From contig NZ_CP082362.1 in assembly GCF_020740535.1 (NCBI RefSeq), positions 434,001-498,000 on the forward strand: a stretch of DNA of 64,000 nucleotides. The letters run 5' to 3'. This document shows, piece by piece, positions 45,043-54,091 of this stretch (position 1 is its first letter; the number at the start of each line of letters is the position of its first letter). The notes below the pieces were generated by a model. That model was not told the origin of the DNA. It was given only the letters and a program-made list of their open reading frames with translations, and searched no databases. A program made the translations under genes and the position numbers. The DNA is from Streptomyces profundus (lineage in GTDB: Bacteria > Actinomycetota > Actinomycetes > Streptomycetales > Streptomycetaceae).

Positions 45043-46809
45043 TTACAGGTACTGGCCGGTGTTCGCCACCGTGTCGATCGAGCGGCCGGTGTCGCCGCCC
45101 TGCTTGCCGGTGACCAGGGTGCGGATGAAGACGATCCGCTCGCCCTTCTTACCGGAGATCCGGGCCCAGTCGTCCGGGTTGGTGGTGTTGGGCAGGTCCT
45201 CGTTCTCCTTGAACTCGTCCACGCAGGCCGAGATCAGATGGGAGACACGGATGCCCTTCTGCTGGTGGTCGAGGAAGTCCTTGATCGCCATCTTCTTGGC
45301 CCGGTCCACGATGTTCTGGATCATGGCGCCGGAGTTGAAGTCCTTGAAGTAGAGGACCTCCTTGTCACCGTTGGCGTAGGTGACCTCCAGGAAGCGGTTC
45401 TCCTCGGTCTCCGCGTACATCTGCTCCACGACGGTCTGGATCATGCCGTCGATCGCCGCGTCCGGGCTGCCCTGGTGTTCCTGCACGTCGTCGGCGTGCA
45501 GCGGGAGCCTGGCGGTGAGGTACTTGGAGAAGATGTCCCTGGCGGCCTCCGCGTCGGGGCGCTCGATCTTGATCTTCACATCGAGACGCCCTGGCCGCAG
45601 GATCGCCGGGTCGATCATGTCCTCGCGGTTCGAGGCGCCGATCACGATGACGTTCTCCAGGCCCTCCACACCGTCGATCTCGGAGAGCAGCTGCGGGACG
45701 ATGGTGTTCTCCACGTCCGAGCTGACGCCGGAGCCACGGGTGCGGAAGAGGGAGTCCATCTCGTCGAAGAAGACGATGACCGGGGTGCCCTCGCTGGCCT
45801 TCTCCCTGGCCCGCTGGAAGACCAGGCGGATGTGCCGCTCGGTCTCGCCCACGTACTTGTTGAGCAGCTCGGGGCCCTTGATGTTGAGGAAGAAGCTCTT
45901 CCCCGCCGGCTTGCCGGTGACCTCGGCAACCTTCTTGGCAAGGGAGTTGGCGACCGCCTTGGCGATCAGCGTCTTGCCGCAGCCGGGCGGGCCGTAGAGC
46001 AGCACGCCCTTGGGGGGGCGCAGCTCGTGCTCGCGGAAGAGGTCCGGGTAGAGATACGGAAGCTCGACGGCGTCCCTGATCAGCTCGATCTGGCCGCCGA
46101 GGCCGCCGATCCTGGTGTAGTCGATGTCCGGGACCTCTTCGAGGACCAGCTCCTCGACCTCGCTCTTGGGCACCACCTCGAAGACATAGCCGGAGCGGGG
46201 CTCAAGCAGCAGCGCGTCCCCGGCCCGCAGCGTGGCCGCCATCAGCGGCTCGGCGAGCTTGACGACCCGCTCCTCGTCGGTGTGGCCGACCACCAGGGCG
46301 CGCTCGCCGTCCTCCAGGACCTCCTTGAGGGTGACGATGTCGCCCGCGCTCTCGAACTCCATCGCGGCCACGATGTTGAGCGCCTCGTTGAGCATGACCT
46401 CCTGGCCACGGCGCAGCTCGTCGAGTTCCAGGCCCGGGCTGACGTTGACCCGAAGCTTTCGGCCGCCGGTGAAGATATCGGCGGTGCCGTCCTCGTTGGC
46501 GATGAGAAAGACTCCGAAGCCGGACGGCGGCTGGGCGAGCCGGTCCACTTCTTCCTTGAGGGCCACGATCTGGTCGCGGGCCTCGCGCAACGTGGTCGCG
46601 AGCCGCTCGTTCTGCGCGGAAACGCCGGACAGATTCGTCTGGAGCTCGACAATCCGCTCTTCGAGAATCCGAGTGTGCCGCGGCGAATCGGCCAGCTTTC
46701 GGCGCAGGACGGTGATCTCCTGCTCAAGTTCGGCGATCTGGCGGGTCGGGTCGTCGGAACCTCGCCCGGACCGGATGCCGCGGTTGCTGTCGTCGTTCTG
46801 GGATACCAC
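45043..46809 (-). CDS. arc: proteasome-associated AAA ATPase Arc (Mpa)
   Basis: A 588-residue hexameric unfoldase. It has an N-terminal coiled coil that binds Pup (about 20-85, with [30 protein letters not shown]), two OB folds (about 90-240), and an AAA module with Walker A GPPGCGKT and Walker [10 protein letters not shown], plus the pore loop near [12 protein letters not shown]. It ends TGQYL; the penultimate Tyr docks into the PrcA ring. I chose the GTG at 46809, with AGGAGG 8 nt upstream, over the frame's earlier codon. It unfolds pupylated proteins into the proteasome. Confidence 0.97.
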   Translation of the reverse strand: MVSQNDDSNRGIRSGRGSDDPTRQIAELEQEITVLRRKLADSPRHTRILEERIVELQTNLSGVSAQNERLATTLREARDQIVALKEEVDRLAQPPSGFGVFLIANEDGTADIFTGGRKLRVNVSPGLELDELRRGQEVMLNEALNIVAAMEFESAGDIVTLKEVLEDGERALVVGHTDEERVVKLAEPLMAATLRAGDALLLEPRSGYVFEVVPKSEVEELVLEEVPDIDYTRIGGLGGQIELIRDAVELPYLYPDLFREHELRPPKGVLLYGPPGCGKTLIAKAVANSLAKKVAEVTGKPAGKSFFLNIKGPELLNKYVGETERHIRLVFQRAREKASEGTPVIVFFDEMDSLFRTRGSGVSSDVENTIVPQLLSEIDGVEGLENVIVIGASNREDMIDPAILRPGRLDVKIKIERPDAEAARDIFSKYLTARLPLHADDVQEHQGSPDAAIDGMIQTVVEQMYAETEENRFLEVTYANGDKEVLYFKDFNSGAMIQNIVDRAKKMAIKDFLDHQQKGIRVSHLISACVDEFKENEDLPNTTNPDDWARISGKKGERIVFIRTLVTGKQGGDTGRSIDTVANTGQYL

Positions 46810-47064
46810 GGTCCTCACCTCCTCCAAGGGGAGCTGGACGCTTCCAGACCCTACCTGGACCGGTGCAGTTCGAAACCCCTAGATCACAAAGACGGTCGGG
46901 GCGTGTCCGATCTTCACCCTTGCGCACTCCCTCACGCCAGGGGGATACCCACCCCGGGCGTTCCAAAAGCAGCCCGGCTGTATCGTCGTGGGTGGTCAAC
47001 ACCCGTCGGGGACAGCTTCCTTTGCTGTGACGCCCACGAGGATCCGACAGGAGCGGTAGTCGAT

Positions 47065-47382
47065 ATGACCACGAGGAACGAAGCGCCTCAGGCCGATGAG
47101 CTTGAGGTCTGGATCGATCAGGACCTCTGCACCGGCGACGGAATCTGCGCGCAGTACGCGCCCGAGGTGTTCGAGTTGGACATCGACGGTCTCGCCTATG
47201 TGAAACCGCCGACGGAGCCGGGGACGGAGGCCGAGTTGCTGACCGAGCCGGGGGCCAGCGCCCCGGTGCCGCTGCCGCTGCTGCGGGAGATCACCGACTC
47301 GGTCAAGGACTGCCCCGGCCAGTGCATCCATGTCCGCCGGGTCGCCGACCGCACGGAGGTGCTGGGCCCCGACGCCGAGTGA
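47065..47382 (+). CDS. ferredoxin
   Basis: A 105-residue small ferredoxin. It has VWIDQDLCTGDGICAQYAPEVFELD at the N-terminus and DCPGQCIHV near the C-terminus, the cysteine layout of [3Fe-4S] or single [4Fe-4S] actinobacterial ferredoxins. A 20-residue insertion of Pro, Glu and Thr lies between them. Such ferredoxins often feed cytochrome P450s, but no P450 is in the window. ATG start with AGGAG about 10 nt upstream; divergent from arc. Confidence 0.9.
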   Translation: MTTRNEAPQADELEVWIDQDLCTGDGICAQYAPEVFELDIDGLAYVKPPTEPGTEAELLTEPGASAPVPLPLLREITDSVKDCPGQCIHVRRVADRTEVLGPDAE

Positions 47383-47415
47383 GGGCGCCGGGGTCCCCGC
47401 CGCCGGCGGCGCGGC

Positions 47416-48006
47416 TCAGACGCTGTTGGGGGCGCGGCCCGGGATCAGCTGAAGACGGCCGTCCTGCCACTGCCAGGCGACGTCGCGCAGCAGGTCGGGG
47501 CAGCAGCGGGGGACGTCGACGGACGAGTAGCCGACCAGCCGGGCCGTGAAGCCGGTCTCCTCGGCCCTGAGGTCGTCCACCGTCATCCCCTCGTCGGGCT
47601 CCACCAGGGTGGCCGCCACCCGGGGCGTCGCCGGGCCGTCGCCGCCGTGGTCCGTGTGGGTCAGCAGGTACACGCCGTTGGGCGGGGTGCCCGAGCCGGC
47701 GTCGCAGCGGACCACGGCCACCGTCTCGGCCCGTCCGTCCGCGTCCAGGTCCAACTCGGCCTGGTCGGTGACCAGCACCTCGAAGGGGCCGCAGTCCAGC
47801 GGGTAGACGGCGGCCAGGGGGTCGGGCCCCGTGCCGGCGGCGGGCTCGGCCGCCGTGGCGCCGGCGTCGGCCGGCTGGACGAGGGCCGCCGCGCCGGCCA
47901 CCGCGGCTATGGCGACGGCGGTGACCAGCCAGTGGCGCGCGCCGGAGTGGGTGTGGGGAAGGCCCCCGGGCTCGGTGCCCGGGGACGAGACTGCCGATTG
48001 CTGCAC
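47416..48006 (-). CDS. membrane-anchored or secreted hypothetical protein
   Basis: A 196-residue protein of unknown function. It has a short cytoplasmic N-terminus, a hydrophobic segment (WLVTAVAIAAVAGAAALV), then an extracellular domain with PLDCGPFEVLVTDQAELDLDADGRAETVAVVRCD and a CC pair near VPRCCPDLL. The DLDADGRAE stretch resembles a calcium-binding-like loop. I chose the GTG at 48006, with AGGAGA upstream. It ends convergently next to the ferredoxin gene. Confidence 0.78.
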   Translation of the reverse strand: MQQSAVSSPGTEPGGLPHTHSGARHWLVTAVAIAAVAGAAALVQPADAGATAAEPAAGTGPDPLAAVYPLDCGPFEVLVTDQAELDLDADGRAETVAVVRCDAGSGTPPNGVYLLTHTDHGGDGPATPRVAATLVEPDEGMTVDDLRAEETGFTARLVGYSSVDVPRCCPDLLRDVAWQWQDGRLQLIPGRAPNSV

Positions 48007-48152
48007 GCTGGGGGTCTCCTGGGAGGCGGGGTGAGCGCTGGGAAACGAGAGGACCTGCCGACCGGCAGGGCCGCATCGTGCCATATCTCACACCGCCACG
48101 GAACGGCGGGGTACCGCTCGTGACCGGTAACGACCGCCGGGGCGCGCGGAGT

Positions 48153-49043
48153 TCAGCCGGCCGACCCAGGGCCCGTGTAGTCGGAGCCGTAGGCGCCCGG
48201 CGCCGGGCGGCGGCGGCGCAGCGGCGGGGTGACGCCGTCGGCCAGGCGGCGCGCGGTGAGCAGGAAGCCGGTGTGGCCGATCATCCGGTGGTCGGGACGG
48301 ACCGCCAGACCCTCCACATGCCAGGTGCGGACCATGGTCTCCCAGGCGGTCGGCTCGTTGAACGTGCCGTGCTCCCTGATGGTCTCGACGGTGCGCGCCA
48401 GTTGGGTGGTGGTGGCCACATAGGCGCAGACGATCCCGCCGGGCACCAGGGCCTTGGAGACCGCGTCGAGGCACTCCCAGGGGGCGAGCATGTCCAGGAT
48501 CACGCGGTCCACCTCGGTGTCCGAGAGGTGGTCCTGGAGATCGCCGACGGTCAACTGCCAGGCCGGGTGCGGGGCGCCGAAGTAGCGGGTGACGTTCTCC
48601 CGCGCGATGTCGGCGAAGTCGGCTCTGCGCTCGTAGGAGTGCAGCATCCCCTGGTCGCCGATGGCCCGGAGCAGGAACGCGGAGAGCGATCCCGAGCCGA
48701 CGCCCGCCTCCACCACCCGGGCGCCGAGGAAGATGTCGGCCATCGCCAGGATCTGCCCCGCGTCCTTGGGGTAGACGACGGCGGCGCCGCGCGGCATGGA
48801 CAGGACGTAGTCGGGGAGCAGTGGGCGCAGCGCCAGATAGGCGACGTTTCCCGTGGTGCGGACCACGGATCCCTCGGGGGCACCGATCAGCTCGTCGTGG
48901 GGGAAGGCTCCCTTGTGGGTGTGGAAGCTCTTTCCCGCTTCGAGCGTGAAGGTGTAGTGGCGTCCCTTGGGGTCGGTGAGCTGGACCTGGTCCCCGACCT
49001 GGAAGGGCCCACGACGGCGGGCGGCACCGGTCGGTTCGGACAT
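48153..49043 (-). CDS. trmI: tRNA (adenine-58-N1)-methyltransferase TrmI
   Basis: A 296-residue SAM-dependent methyltransferase. It has an N-terminal beta domain (FQVGDQVQLTDPKGRHYTFTLEAGKSFHTHKG) and a Rossmann domain with motif I ARVVEAGVGSGSLSAFLL, then ILDMLAPWECLDAVSKALVPGG. It makes m1A58 in the T-loop of tRNA. The gene lies near pup-proteasome genes in Mycobacterium too (Rv2118c). Length is normal, with a proline-rich C-terminal tail. Confidence 0.95.
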   Translation of the reverse strand: MSEPTGAARRRGPFQVGDQVQLTDPKGRHYTFTLEAGKSFHTHKGAFPHDELIGAPEGSVVRTTGNVAYLALRPLLPDYVLSMPRGAAVVYPKDAGQILAMADIFLGARVVEAGVGSGSLSAFLLRAIGDQGMLHSYERRADFADIARENVTRYFGAPHPAWQLTVGDLQDHLSDTEVDRVILDMLAPWECLDAVSKALVPGGIVCAYVATTTQLARTVETIREHGTFNEPTAWETMVRTWHVEGLAVRPDHRMIGHTGFLLTARRLADGVTPPLRRRRPAPGAYGSDYTGPGSAG

Positions 49044-49091
49044 GGCGGTCAGCCTAGTCCAGAGGCGCGGTGCGACCGTAATCGAGGGCCC

Positions 49092-50339
49092 TCAGGCCCC
49101 CCGGGGGCGGGCGTCGGGGTCGGGGGCGGTCCTGGCCATGGCGTCGATGAAGGCGCGTTCGACGTCCCGGGTGGAGAGCACGCCGTAGATCTCGCCGGTC
49201 TCCTCGACCACCAGGTACTCGGTGGCGGGGGTGGTGCGCAGATGCGCCAGCAGGTCCTCGCCGGTCAGCTCGGCCGGCACCCGCATGCCCTCCGTCAGCT
49301 CCTGGGCGAGGCCGCTGACGGCGACCCAGGGGCGGCGGTGCTCGGGGACGCCGGCGATGCCGGCCTCCCGCACCACGGAGGTGGGGGCGCCCTCCGGGTC
49401 CACCACCACCAGGGCGCGGGCGCCGGCCTCGTTGGCGCGACGCAGCGCCTCGGACAGCGGCGTCTCGCCGGTGACGGGGACGGCCCGGCGGGTGAGGGCG
49501 CGCGCGTTGAGCGCGGGGAGGCGTTCGCGCAGCCTGGCCATCCGCAGGCTGTTGCCGGCGCCGGTCCAGATGATGGCGGCCAGCACGGCGGCGAGGAGCG
49601 CGTCGGTGAGCGACTCAAGGCCGCTGAACGAGCCGCGCTCGCCGAGTCCGCCCAGGTGGGTGGCGAGCGGGAAGCCGATCAGCACCAGGATGGCGAGCCC
49701 CCGGCCGGTCCAGGCGGCGGCGACGGTGCCCCGCATGGGGCTGCCGGAGATCCGCCAGACCAGGGCCCGCAGCATCCGGCCGCCGTCCAGCGGCAGTCCC
49801 GGCAGCAGGTTGAAGACGGCGACGATGAGGTTGGAGATCATCAGGCCGGCGAGCAGCACGCCGGGCACGGTGCGCGGCTCGACGGTCAGCATCCCGAGGT
49901 AGAAGACGCCGGCCAGCACGAGGGAAAGCAGCGGACCGACGCCCGCCAGCACGAACTCCCTGCCGGGCGTGGGGGATTCCTTCTCGATCTCCGAGACGCC
50001 GCCGAAGAACTGGAGCTGGATGCGGCGGACCGGCAGGTCGAAGCGGAGCGCGGCGACGGTGTGCGCGACCTCGTGGACCAGCACGGAGCCGTAGAAGGCG
50101 ACCGCGAAGAACAGCGCCACCAGATAGCGGGCGGCGCCGAGTTCGGGCAGCACCCGGTCGAGTTGGTTGCCGAAGAACCAGGTGATCAGGGCGGCGACCA
50201 GGAACCAGCTGGGGGCCACATAGATGGGGACGCCCAGCACCCTCCCCATCAGGAATCCGCCGCCCCGGCGTCGTGGCTCCTCGGCGGAGCCGTCCCGGTT
50301 CTCCGGGTCGGGCGCCTGATCGGTCGTGGAGTCTCCCAC
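49092..50339 (-). CDS. site-2-type metalloprotease (M50) with CBS domains
   Basis: A 415-residue membrane protease. It has a hydrophilic N-terminus, then transmembrane helices with the zinc motif HEVAH in VLVHEVAHTVAALRFD and the conserved NLLPGLPLDGGRML. After about residue 260 come two CBS-type domains (TGETPLSEALRRANEAGARALVVVD; LLAHLRTTPATEYLVVEE). It would cleave transmembrane regulators such as anti-sigma factors; the target is unknown. I chose the GTG at 50339 with GAGGGGA upstream. It is divergent from the RecB-like gene. Confidence 0.92.
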   Translation of the reverse strand: MGDSTTDQAPDPENRDGSAEEPRRRGGGFLMGRVLGVPIYVAPSWFLVAALITWFFGNQLDRVLPELGAARYLVALFFAVAFYGSVLVHEVAHTVAALRFDLPVRRIQLQFFGGVSEIEKESPTPGREFVLAGVGPLLSLVLAGVFYLGMLTVEPRTVPGVLLAGLMISNLIVAVFNLLPGLPLDGGRMLRALVWRISGSPMRGTVAAAWTGRGLAILVLIGFPLATHLGGLGERGSFSGLESLTDALLAAVLAAIIWTGAGNSLRMARLRERLPALNARALTRRAVPVTGETPLSEALRRANEAGARALVVVDPEGAPTSVVREAGIAGVPEHRRPWVAVSGLAQELTEGMRVPAELTGEDLLAHLRTTPATEYLVVEETGEIYGVLSTRDVERAFIDAMARTAPDPDARPRGA

Positions 50340-50464
50340 CTGTTCCCCTCGTCGCCTCGCGGCTGCGCGCGGCGCTGACGCGTCGCGGTCGATCGTCCCG
50401 TGCCGTGGACGTGAAGTCGATGGTATGGGCTGGCCTGTCAGTGACGCGCCGTAGGGTTCGCTCC

Positions 50465-51433
50465 ATGACTCGGACCGCCGCCTCCCCGCCACGTTCGCTC
50501 TCGCCGTCCCGGGCCGCCGACTTCCAGCAGTGCCCCCTGCTCTACCGCTTTCGGGTGATCGACAAACTGCCGGAGGCGCCCAGCGCGGCGGCCACCAGGG
50601 GCACGGTGGTCCATGCGGTGCTTGAGCGCGTCTTCGACGCGCCGGCGGAGGAGCGCAGCGTGCCCAGGGCTCGTGAGCTGGTGGCCCCGGAGTGGCGGCG
50701 GCTGTTGGCGAAGCGTCCCGAGCTGGCCCAGCTGTTCGGGCGCTCGCCCGCGGAGTCGGCGGACGGCGAAGCGGAGTTGGACGGCGCGGAGTCGGATGCC
50801 ACGGGGCCGGACGGCGCGGAGTCGGATGCCTCGGCGTTGGACGAGGAGCGGCTGGCGGCCTTTCTGGCGGAGGCGGAGCGGTTGGTGGAGCGGTGGTTCT
50901 CGCTGGAGGATCCGACGCGTCTTGAGCCGGCCGAGCGGGAGTTGTTCGTCGAGGCCACGCTGGATTCGGGGCTGCTGCTGCGCGGGGTGATCGACCGGGT
51001 GGATGTGGCGCCGAGCGGCGAGATCCGGATCGTGGACTACAAGACGGGCAAGGCCCCGCCGGCGGCGTACGCGGGGGGCGCGCTCTTCCAGATGAAGTTC
51101 TACGCGCTGGTCCTCTGGCGGCTGCGGGGCGCCGTGCCGCGCCGTCTCCAGCTGGTCTATCTGGGCAGCGGCGAGGTGCTCACCTACGACCCGACGGAGG
51201 AGGATCTGCGCGGGGTCGAGCGGAAGGTGCACGCGCTGTGGGACGCGATCCAGCGGGCCACCGAGTCGGGCGACTGGCGCCCCAGGCGCGGCCGGCTCTG
51301 CGACTGGTGCGACCACCAGGCGCGCTGCCCCGAGTTCGGCGGCACTCCCCCGCCGTATCCCCTTCAGGTGCGGGCGCCCGGGCTGCCGGAGCAGTCCGCC
51401 GGCGCGTCGGAGCCGGCCGTGGCGCGGGAGTAG
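50465..51433 (+). CDS. RecB-family PD-(D/E)XK exonuclease
   Basis: A 322-residue nuclease. It has the AddB/RecB C-terminal fold with SRAADFQQCPLLYRFRVIDKLP, RGTVVHAVLERVF (motif I His), VIDRVDVAPSGEIRIVDYKTGK (metal Asp and Lys), and a C-terminal cysteine cluster CDWCDHQARC that, with the N-terminal Cys, would hold a [4Fe-4S] cluster. Like Rv2119 it lies next to trmI. Residues 106-122 contain a duplicated DGAESDA segment. Probably DNA-repair-linked; no AddA partner is adjacent. Confidence 0.92.
   Translation: MTRTAASPPRSLSPSRAADFQQCPLLYRFRVIDKLPEAPSAAATRGTVVHAVLERVFDAPAEERSVPRARELVAPEWRRLLAKRPELAQLFGRSPAESADGEAELDGAESDATGPDGAESDASALDEERLAAFLAEAERLVERWFSLEDPTRLEPAERELFVEATLDSGLLLRGVIDRVDVAPSGEIRIVDYKTGKAPPAAYAGGALFQMKFYALVLWRLRGAVPRRLQLVYLGSGEVLTYDPTEEDLRGVERKVHALWDAIQRATESGDWRPRRGRLCDWCDHQARCPEFGGTPPPYPLQVRAPGLPEQSAGASEPAVARE
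50779..50830 (+). repeat. 22-bp exact direct repeat inside the RecB-like gene
   Basis: GGACGGCGCGGAGTCGGATG followed by CC occurs at 50779-50800 and at 50809-50830, a 30-bp period that keeps the reading frame. It encodes two copies of DGAESDA in a linker between the two halves of the nuclease. Confidence 0.85.
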
Positions 51434-51523
51434 CGCCCGGCGCCCGGCGATCGGCCGGCGTGAGCCAGAATGGCGGGTGGATCTCGGCGGCCGTGGCCGT
51501 CCCCCCGATCGAAGGGCGCTTTG

Positions 51524-52192
51524 ATGCCGATCCGCGTTCTGCTGGTGGACGACCAGCCGCTGTTGCGCACCGGTTTCCGCATGATCCTGGAGGCCGAGCA
51601 CAACCTGGCCGTGGTGGGCGAGGCCGGGGACGGCCTCCAGGCCCTGGAGCAGGTCAGGGCGCTCCAGCCGGATGTGGTGCTGATGGACATCCGGATGCCC
51701 AGGATGGACGGCGTGGAGGCGACGCGGCAGATCACAGGGCCGGCGAAGGACGGCCCGGTCAAGGTGCTGGTGTTGACCACCTTCGATCTGGACGAGTACG
51801 TGGTGGAGGCGCTCCGCGCCGGGGCCAGCGGCTTTCTGTTGAAGGACGCGCCGGCCGTCGAACTGGTGCAGGCGATCCGGGTGGTGGCGGGCGGCGAGGC
51901 GATGCTGGCGCCCAGCGTCACCCGCCGACTGCTGGACATGTACGCCTCGAAGCTGCCCTCGGGCGAGGAGCCGGTCCCCGACGCCCTGGACACGTTGACC
52001 GAACGCGAGGTCGAGGTCCTCAAGCTGGTCGCCCGGGGGCTGTCCAACGCCGAGATCGCGGCCGACCTCTTCGTCAGCGAGACCACCGTCAAGACCCATG
52101 TGGGCCATGTGCTCACCAAGTTGGAGCTGCGGGACCGGGTGCAGGCGGCGGTGTTCGCCTACGAGAGCGGCCTGGTCCGGCCGGGCAACTAG
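51524..52192 (+). CDS. NarL/LuxR-type response regulator (orphan)
   Basis: A 222-residue response regulator. The receiver domain has Asp9/Asp10, phospho-acceptor Asp55 (VVLMDIRMP), Thr and Lys in VLTTFDLDEYV and LLKDAP; the LuxR helix-turn-helix (TEREVEVLKLVARGLSNAEIAADLFVSETTVKTHVGHVL) is at about 150-215. No histidine kinase is next to it. Its TAG stop lies in the left end of the palindromic element at 52189-52356, so the natural C-terminus may have been altered by the insertion. Confidence 0.93.
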   Translation: MPIRVLLVDDQPLLRTGFRMILEAEHNLAVVGEAGDGLQALEQVRALQPDVVLMDIRMPRMDGVEATRQITGPAKDGPVKVLVLTTFDLDEYVVEALRAGASGFLLKDAPAVELVQAIRVVAGGEAMLAPSVTRRLLDMYASKLPSGEEPVPDALDTLTEREVEVLKLVARGLSNAEIAADLFVSETTVKTHVGHVLTKLELRDRVQAAVFAYESGLVRPGN

Positions 52193-52356
52193 TGCCGCGT
52201 CAGCCAAGGTTTGCCCCGCTCACCGCCCTGGCACGCACACTCGCTGCGTTAGCCGAGAGCCCAGGTAGGACAACTACATGCGGCTCCCGGCTGCCTTGCG
52301 ATCGCACGCACCAGGACACCTCGCTACCGGGCAAACCCCGACTGACGCGGCACTAG
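52189..52356. mobile_element. MITE-like palindromic element
   Basis: A 168-bp imperfect palindrome with perfect 15-bp terminal inverted repeats CTAGTGCCGCGTCAG (52189-52203) and CTGACGCGGCACTAG (52342-52356). It has inner arms GGTTTGCCC (about 52209) and GGGCAAACC (about 52329), and further complementarity through most of its length. It has no coding capacity. The outer CTAG could be a target duplication. Similar short palindromes occur in many Streptomyces intergenic regions by my recollection. No transposase is in the window. Confidence 0.75.
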
Positions 52357-52389
52357 GGCACGGCTCCCCGACCGTCGCGGGGGCCAGGG

Positions 52390-53982
52390 TCAGAGGTCGA
52401 CCTTCTCGATCTCCCAGAAGCGGAAGACGGTGGAGGCGTCCAGGCTCCACTGGAGGCCGCCGATGCTCTCCGCGGCGACCGCGTACTGGCGGCCCTGCCA
52501 GATGGGGATCAGGGGGATGTCCTCGGCCACGATGTCCTGGAGCGTGGCGAAGTCCGCGACGGACTGGGCGCGGTCGGCCTGGGCGCGGGTGGCGGGCAGC
52601 AGCTCCTGGCTGATCCGGTCCGATTCGTAGCCGTTGGCGAGGACGTTGTCCGGGCCGAAGAACGGATCCGTGAAGTTCTCCGGATCCGGGTAGTCGGGGA
52701 CCCAGCCCCGGACGAAGGCGCCGAACTCGCCGGCGGCCACGCCCTCGGCGAACACGTCGGCGGCGACGCTCTCCACCGTGGCGTGGAAGAGGCCGGACCC
52801 GTTGAGCTGGTCGGCCAGGCGCTCGAAGGCCTCGACGGTGTCGGGGCCGAAGCGGGTGGGGGTGACCCAGAGGGGCAGCTCCACCGGCTCGGTGATCCCG
52901 GCGGCGCGGAGGGCGGCCTCGGCCGCCTCGGTGTCGGGGTTGCTGCCGTAGCGGTCGAAGAAGGCCGTGTTGTGGCCGGTGATCCCGGCGGGGACGACCG
53001 AGTAGAGGGGCTCGACGGTGCGCTGGTAGACGTCGCGCACCAGCGCCTCGCGGTCGATGAGACGGGCCACGGCCTCGCGGACCGCCGGCTCGCCGGCGAC
53101 CGGATCGTCGAGGTTGAAGACCAGGTACTGGGCCTCGGCGCTGCTCCCGTCCACCACCTTGAGCTCGCCGCTCCCGCTGCGGTCGGCGGAGTGCAGCGTG
53201 GCGATGTCATCGGCGCTCAGGCCCCGGTAGGCGACGTCCACGTCCCCGCCGCGCACCGCCGCGTCCAGCGCCTCCTGGTCGCCGTGGTAGAGCCGCATGG
53301 TCACGCCGGAGTTCCGCGCCTCAGCGGGGCCGTGGTAGTCCGGGTTGACCTCGAATGCGGCCTCGTCCGCCGTGTAGCTCTCCAGGGTGTAGACGCCGGA
53401 TCCGACCGCCTGCCCGTCGGTCCGCAGCGCGTCGGCCGGGTACTCGCGGTGGTCGACGATGGAGCCGGCGCCCGAGGCGATCCTCTGCGGGAACGTGGCG
53501 TCGGGCTCCCTGAGGTGGAAGGTGATCGTCCGGTCGTCCGGGGTCTCTATCCGGTCGATGGAGGCGAGCATCACCGCCGGGCCGTCGGGATCGTCGATGC
53601 GCAGCGTCCTGTCGAAGGAGAACTTGACGTCCTTCGAGGTCAGCGCGTTTCCGTTGCTGAAGCTGAGGTCGTCCTGGAGGGTGCAGGTGTAGCGCTGGCT
53701 GACCCGGTCGGTGAAGCCGCACTGCTTGGCTGCCTCGGGCTGCGGCTCGGTGGCGCCGGGCGGGAAGCTCAGCAGGGACTGGAAGACGTTGTTGAACACC
53801 AGCCAGGAGCCGGGGTCGTAGCCGGAGGCCGGGTCGACGGAGAGCACCTCGTCGGTCATGCCCAGCGTGATGGGCTGGCCCCGGCCCGCGCCGTCGTCAC
53901 CGGTCAGTCCGCAGCCGGCGAGCAGGGTCGCGGCCACCGGGAGGGCGAGCGCCGGGCGGGCCCTCCCCAAGCGTGTCTTCAC
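52390..53982 (-). CDS. peptide/nickel-type ABC transporter substrate-binding lipoprotein
   Basis: A 530-residue SBP family 5 protein. It has a signal peptide with lipobox LLAGC (Cys near residue 24), then LGMTDEVLSVDPASGYDPGSWLVFNNVFQSLL, LQDDLSFSNGNALTSKDVKFSFDRTL and PDYPDPENFTDPFFGPDNV. Binds an oligopeptide or similar ligand outside the cell. No permease or ATPase genes are adjacent, so it is an orphan or works with a distant transporter. GTG start with AGGA upstream. Confidence 0.93.
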   Translation of the reverse strand: MKTRLGRARPALALPVAATLLAGCGLTGDDGAGRGQPITLGMTDEVLSVDPASGYDPGSWLVFNNVFQSLLSFPPGATEPQPEAAKQCGFTDRVSQRYTCTLQDDLSFSNGNALTSKDVKFSFDRTLRIDDPDGPAVMLASIDRIETPDDRTITFHLREPDATFPQRIASGAGSIVDHREYPADALRTDGQAVGSGVYTLESYTADEAAFEVNPDYHGPAEARNSGVTMRLYHGDQEALDAAVRGGDVDVAYRGLSADDIATLHSADRSGSGELKVVDGSSAEAQYLVFNLDDPVAGEPAVREAVARLIDREALVRDVYQRTVEPLYSVVPAGITGHNTAFFDRYGSNPDTEAAEAALRAAGITEPVELPLWVTPTRFGPDTVEAFERLADQLNGSGLFHATVESVAADVFAEGVAAGEFGAFVRGWVPDYPDPENFTDPFFGPDNVLANGYESDRISQELLPATRAQADRAQSVADFATLQDIVAEDIPLIPIWQGRQYAVAAESIGGLQWSLDASTVFRFWEIEKVDL

Positions 53983-54091
53983 GTGGCGATCCTTCGTCTA
54001 CCGGGGCTGACGGTCGCGGCCCTTACTCCTGGAGTCCAACCGACCTTAGTCAACGCGGTGGTCGCTACGTGTGGAAATCGGGTGAGAAGAC

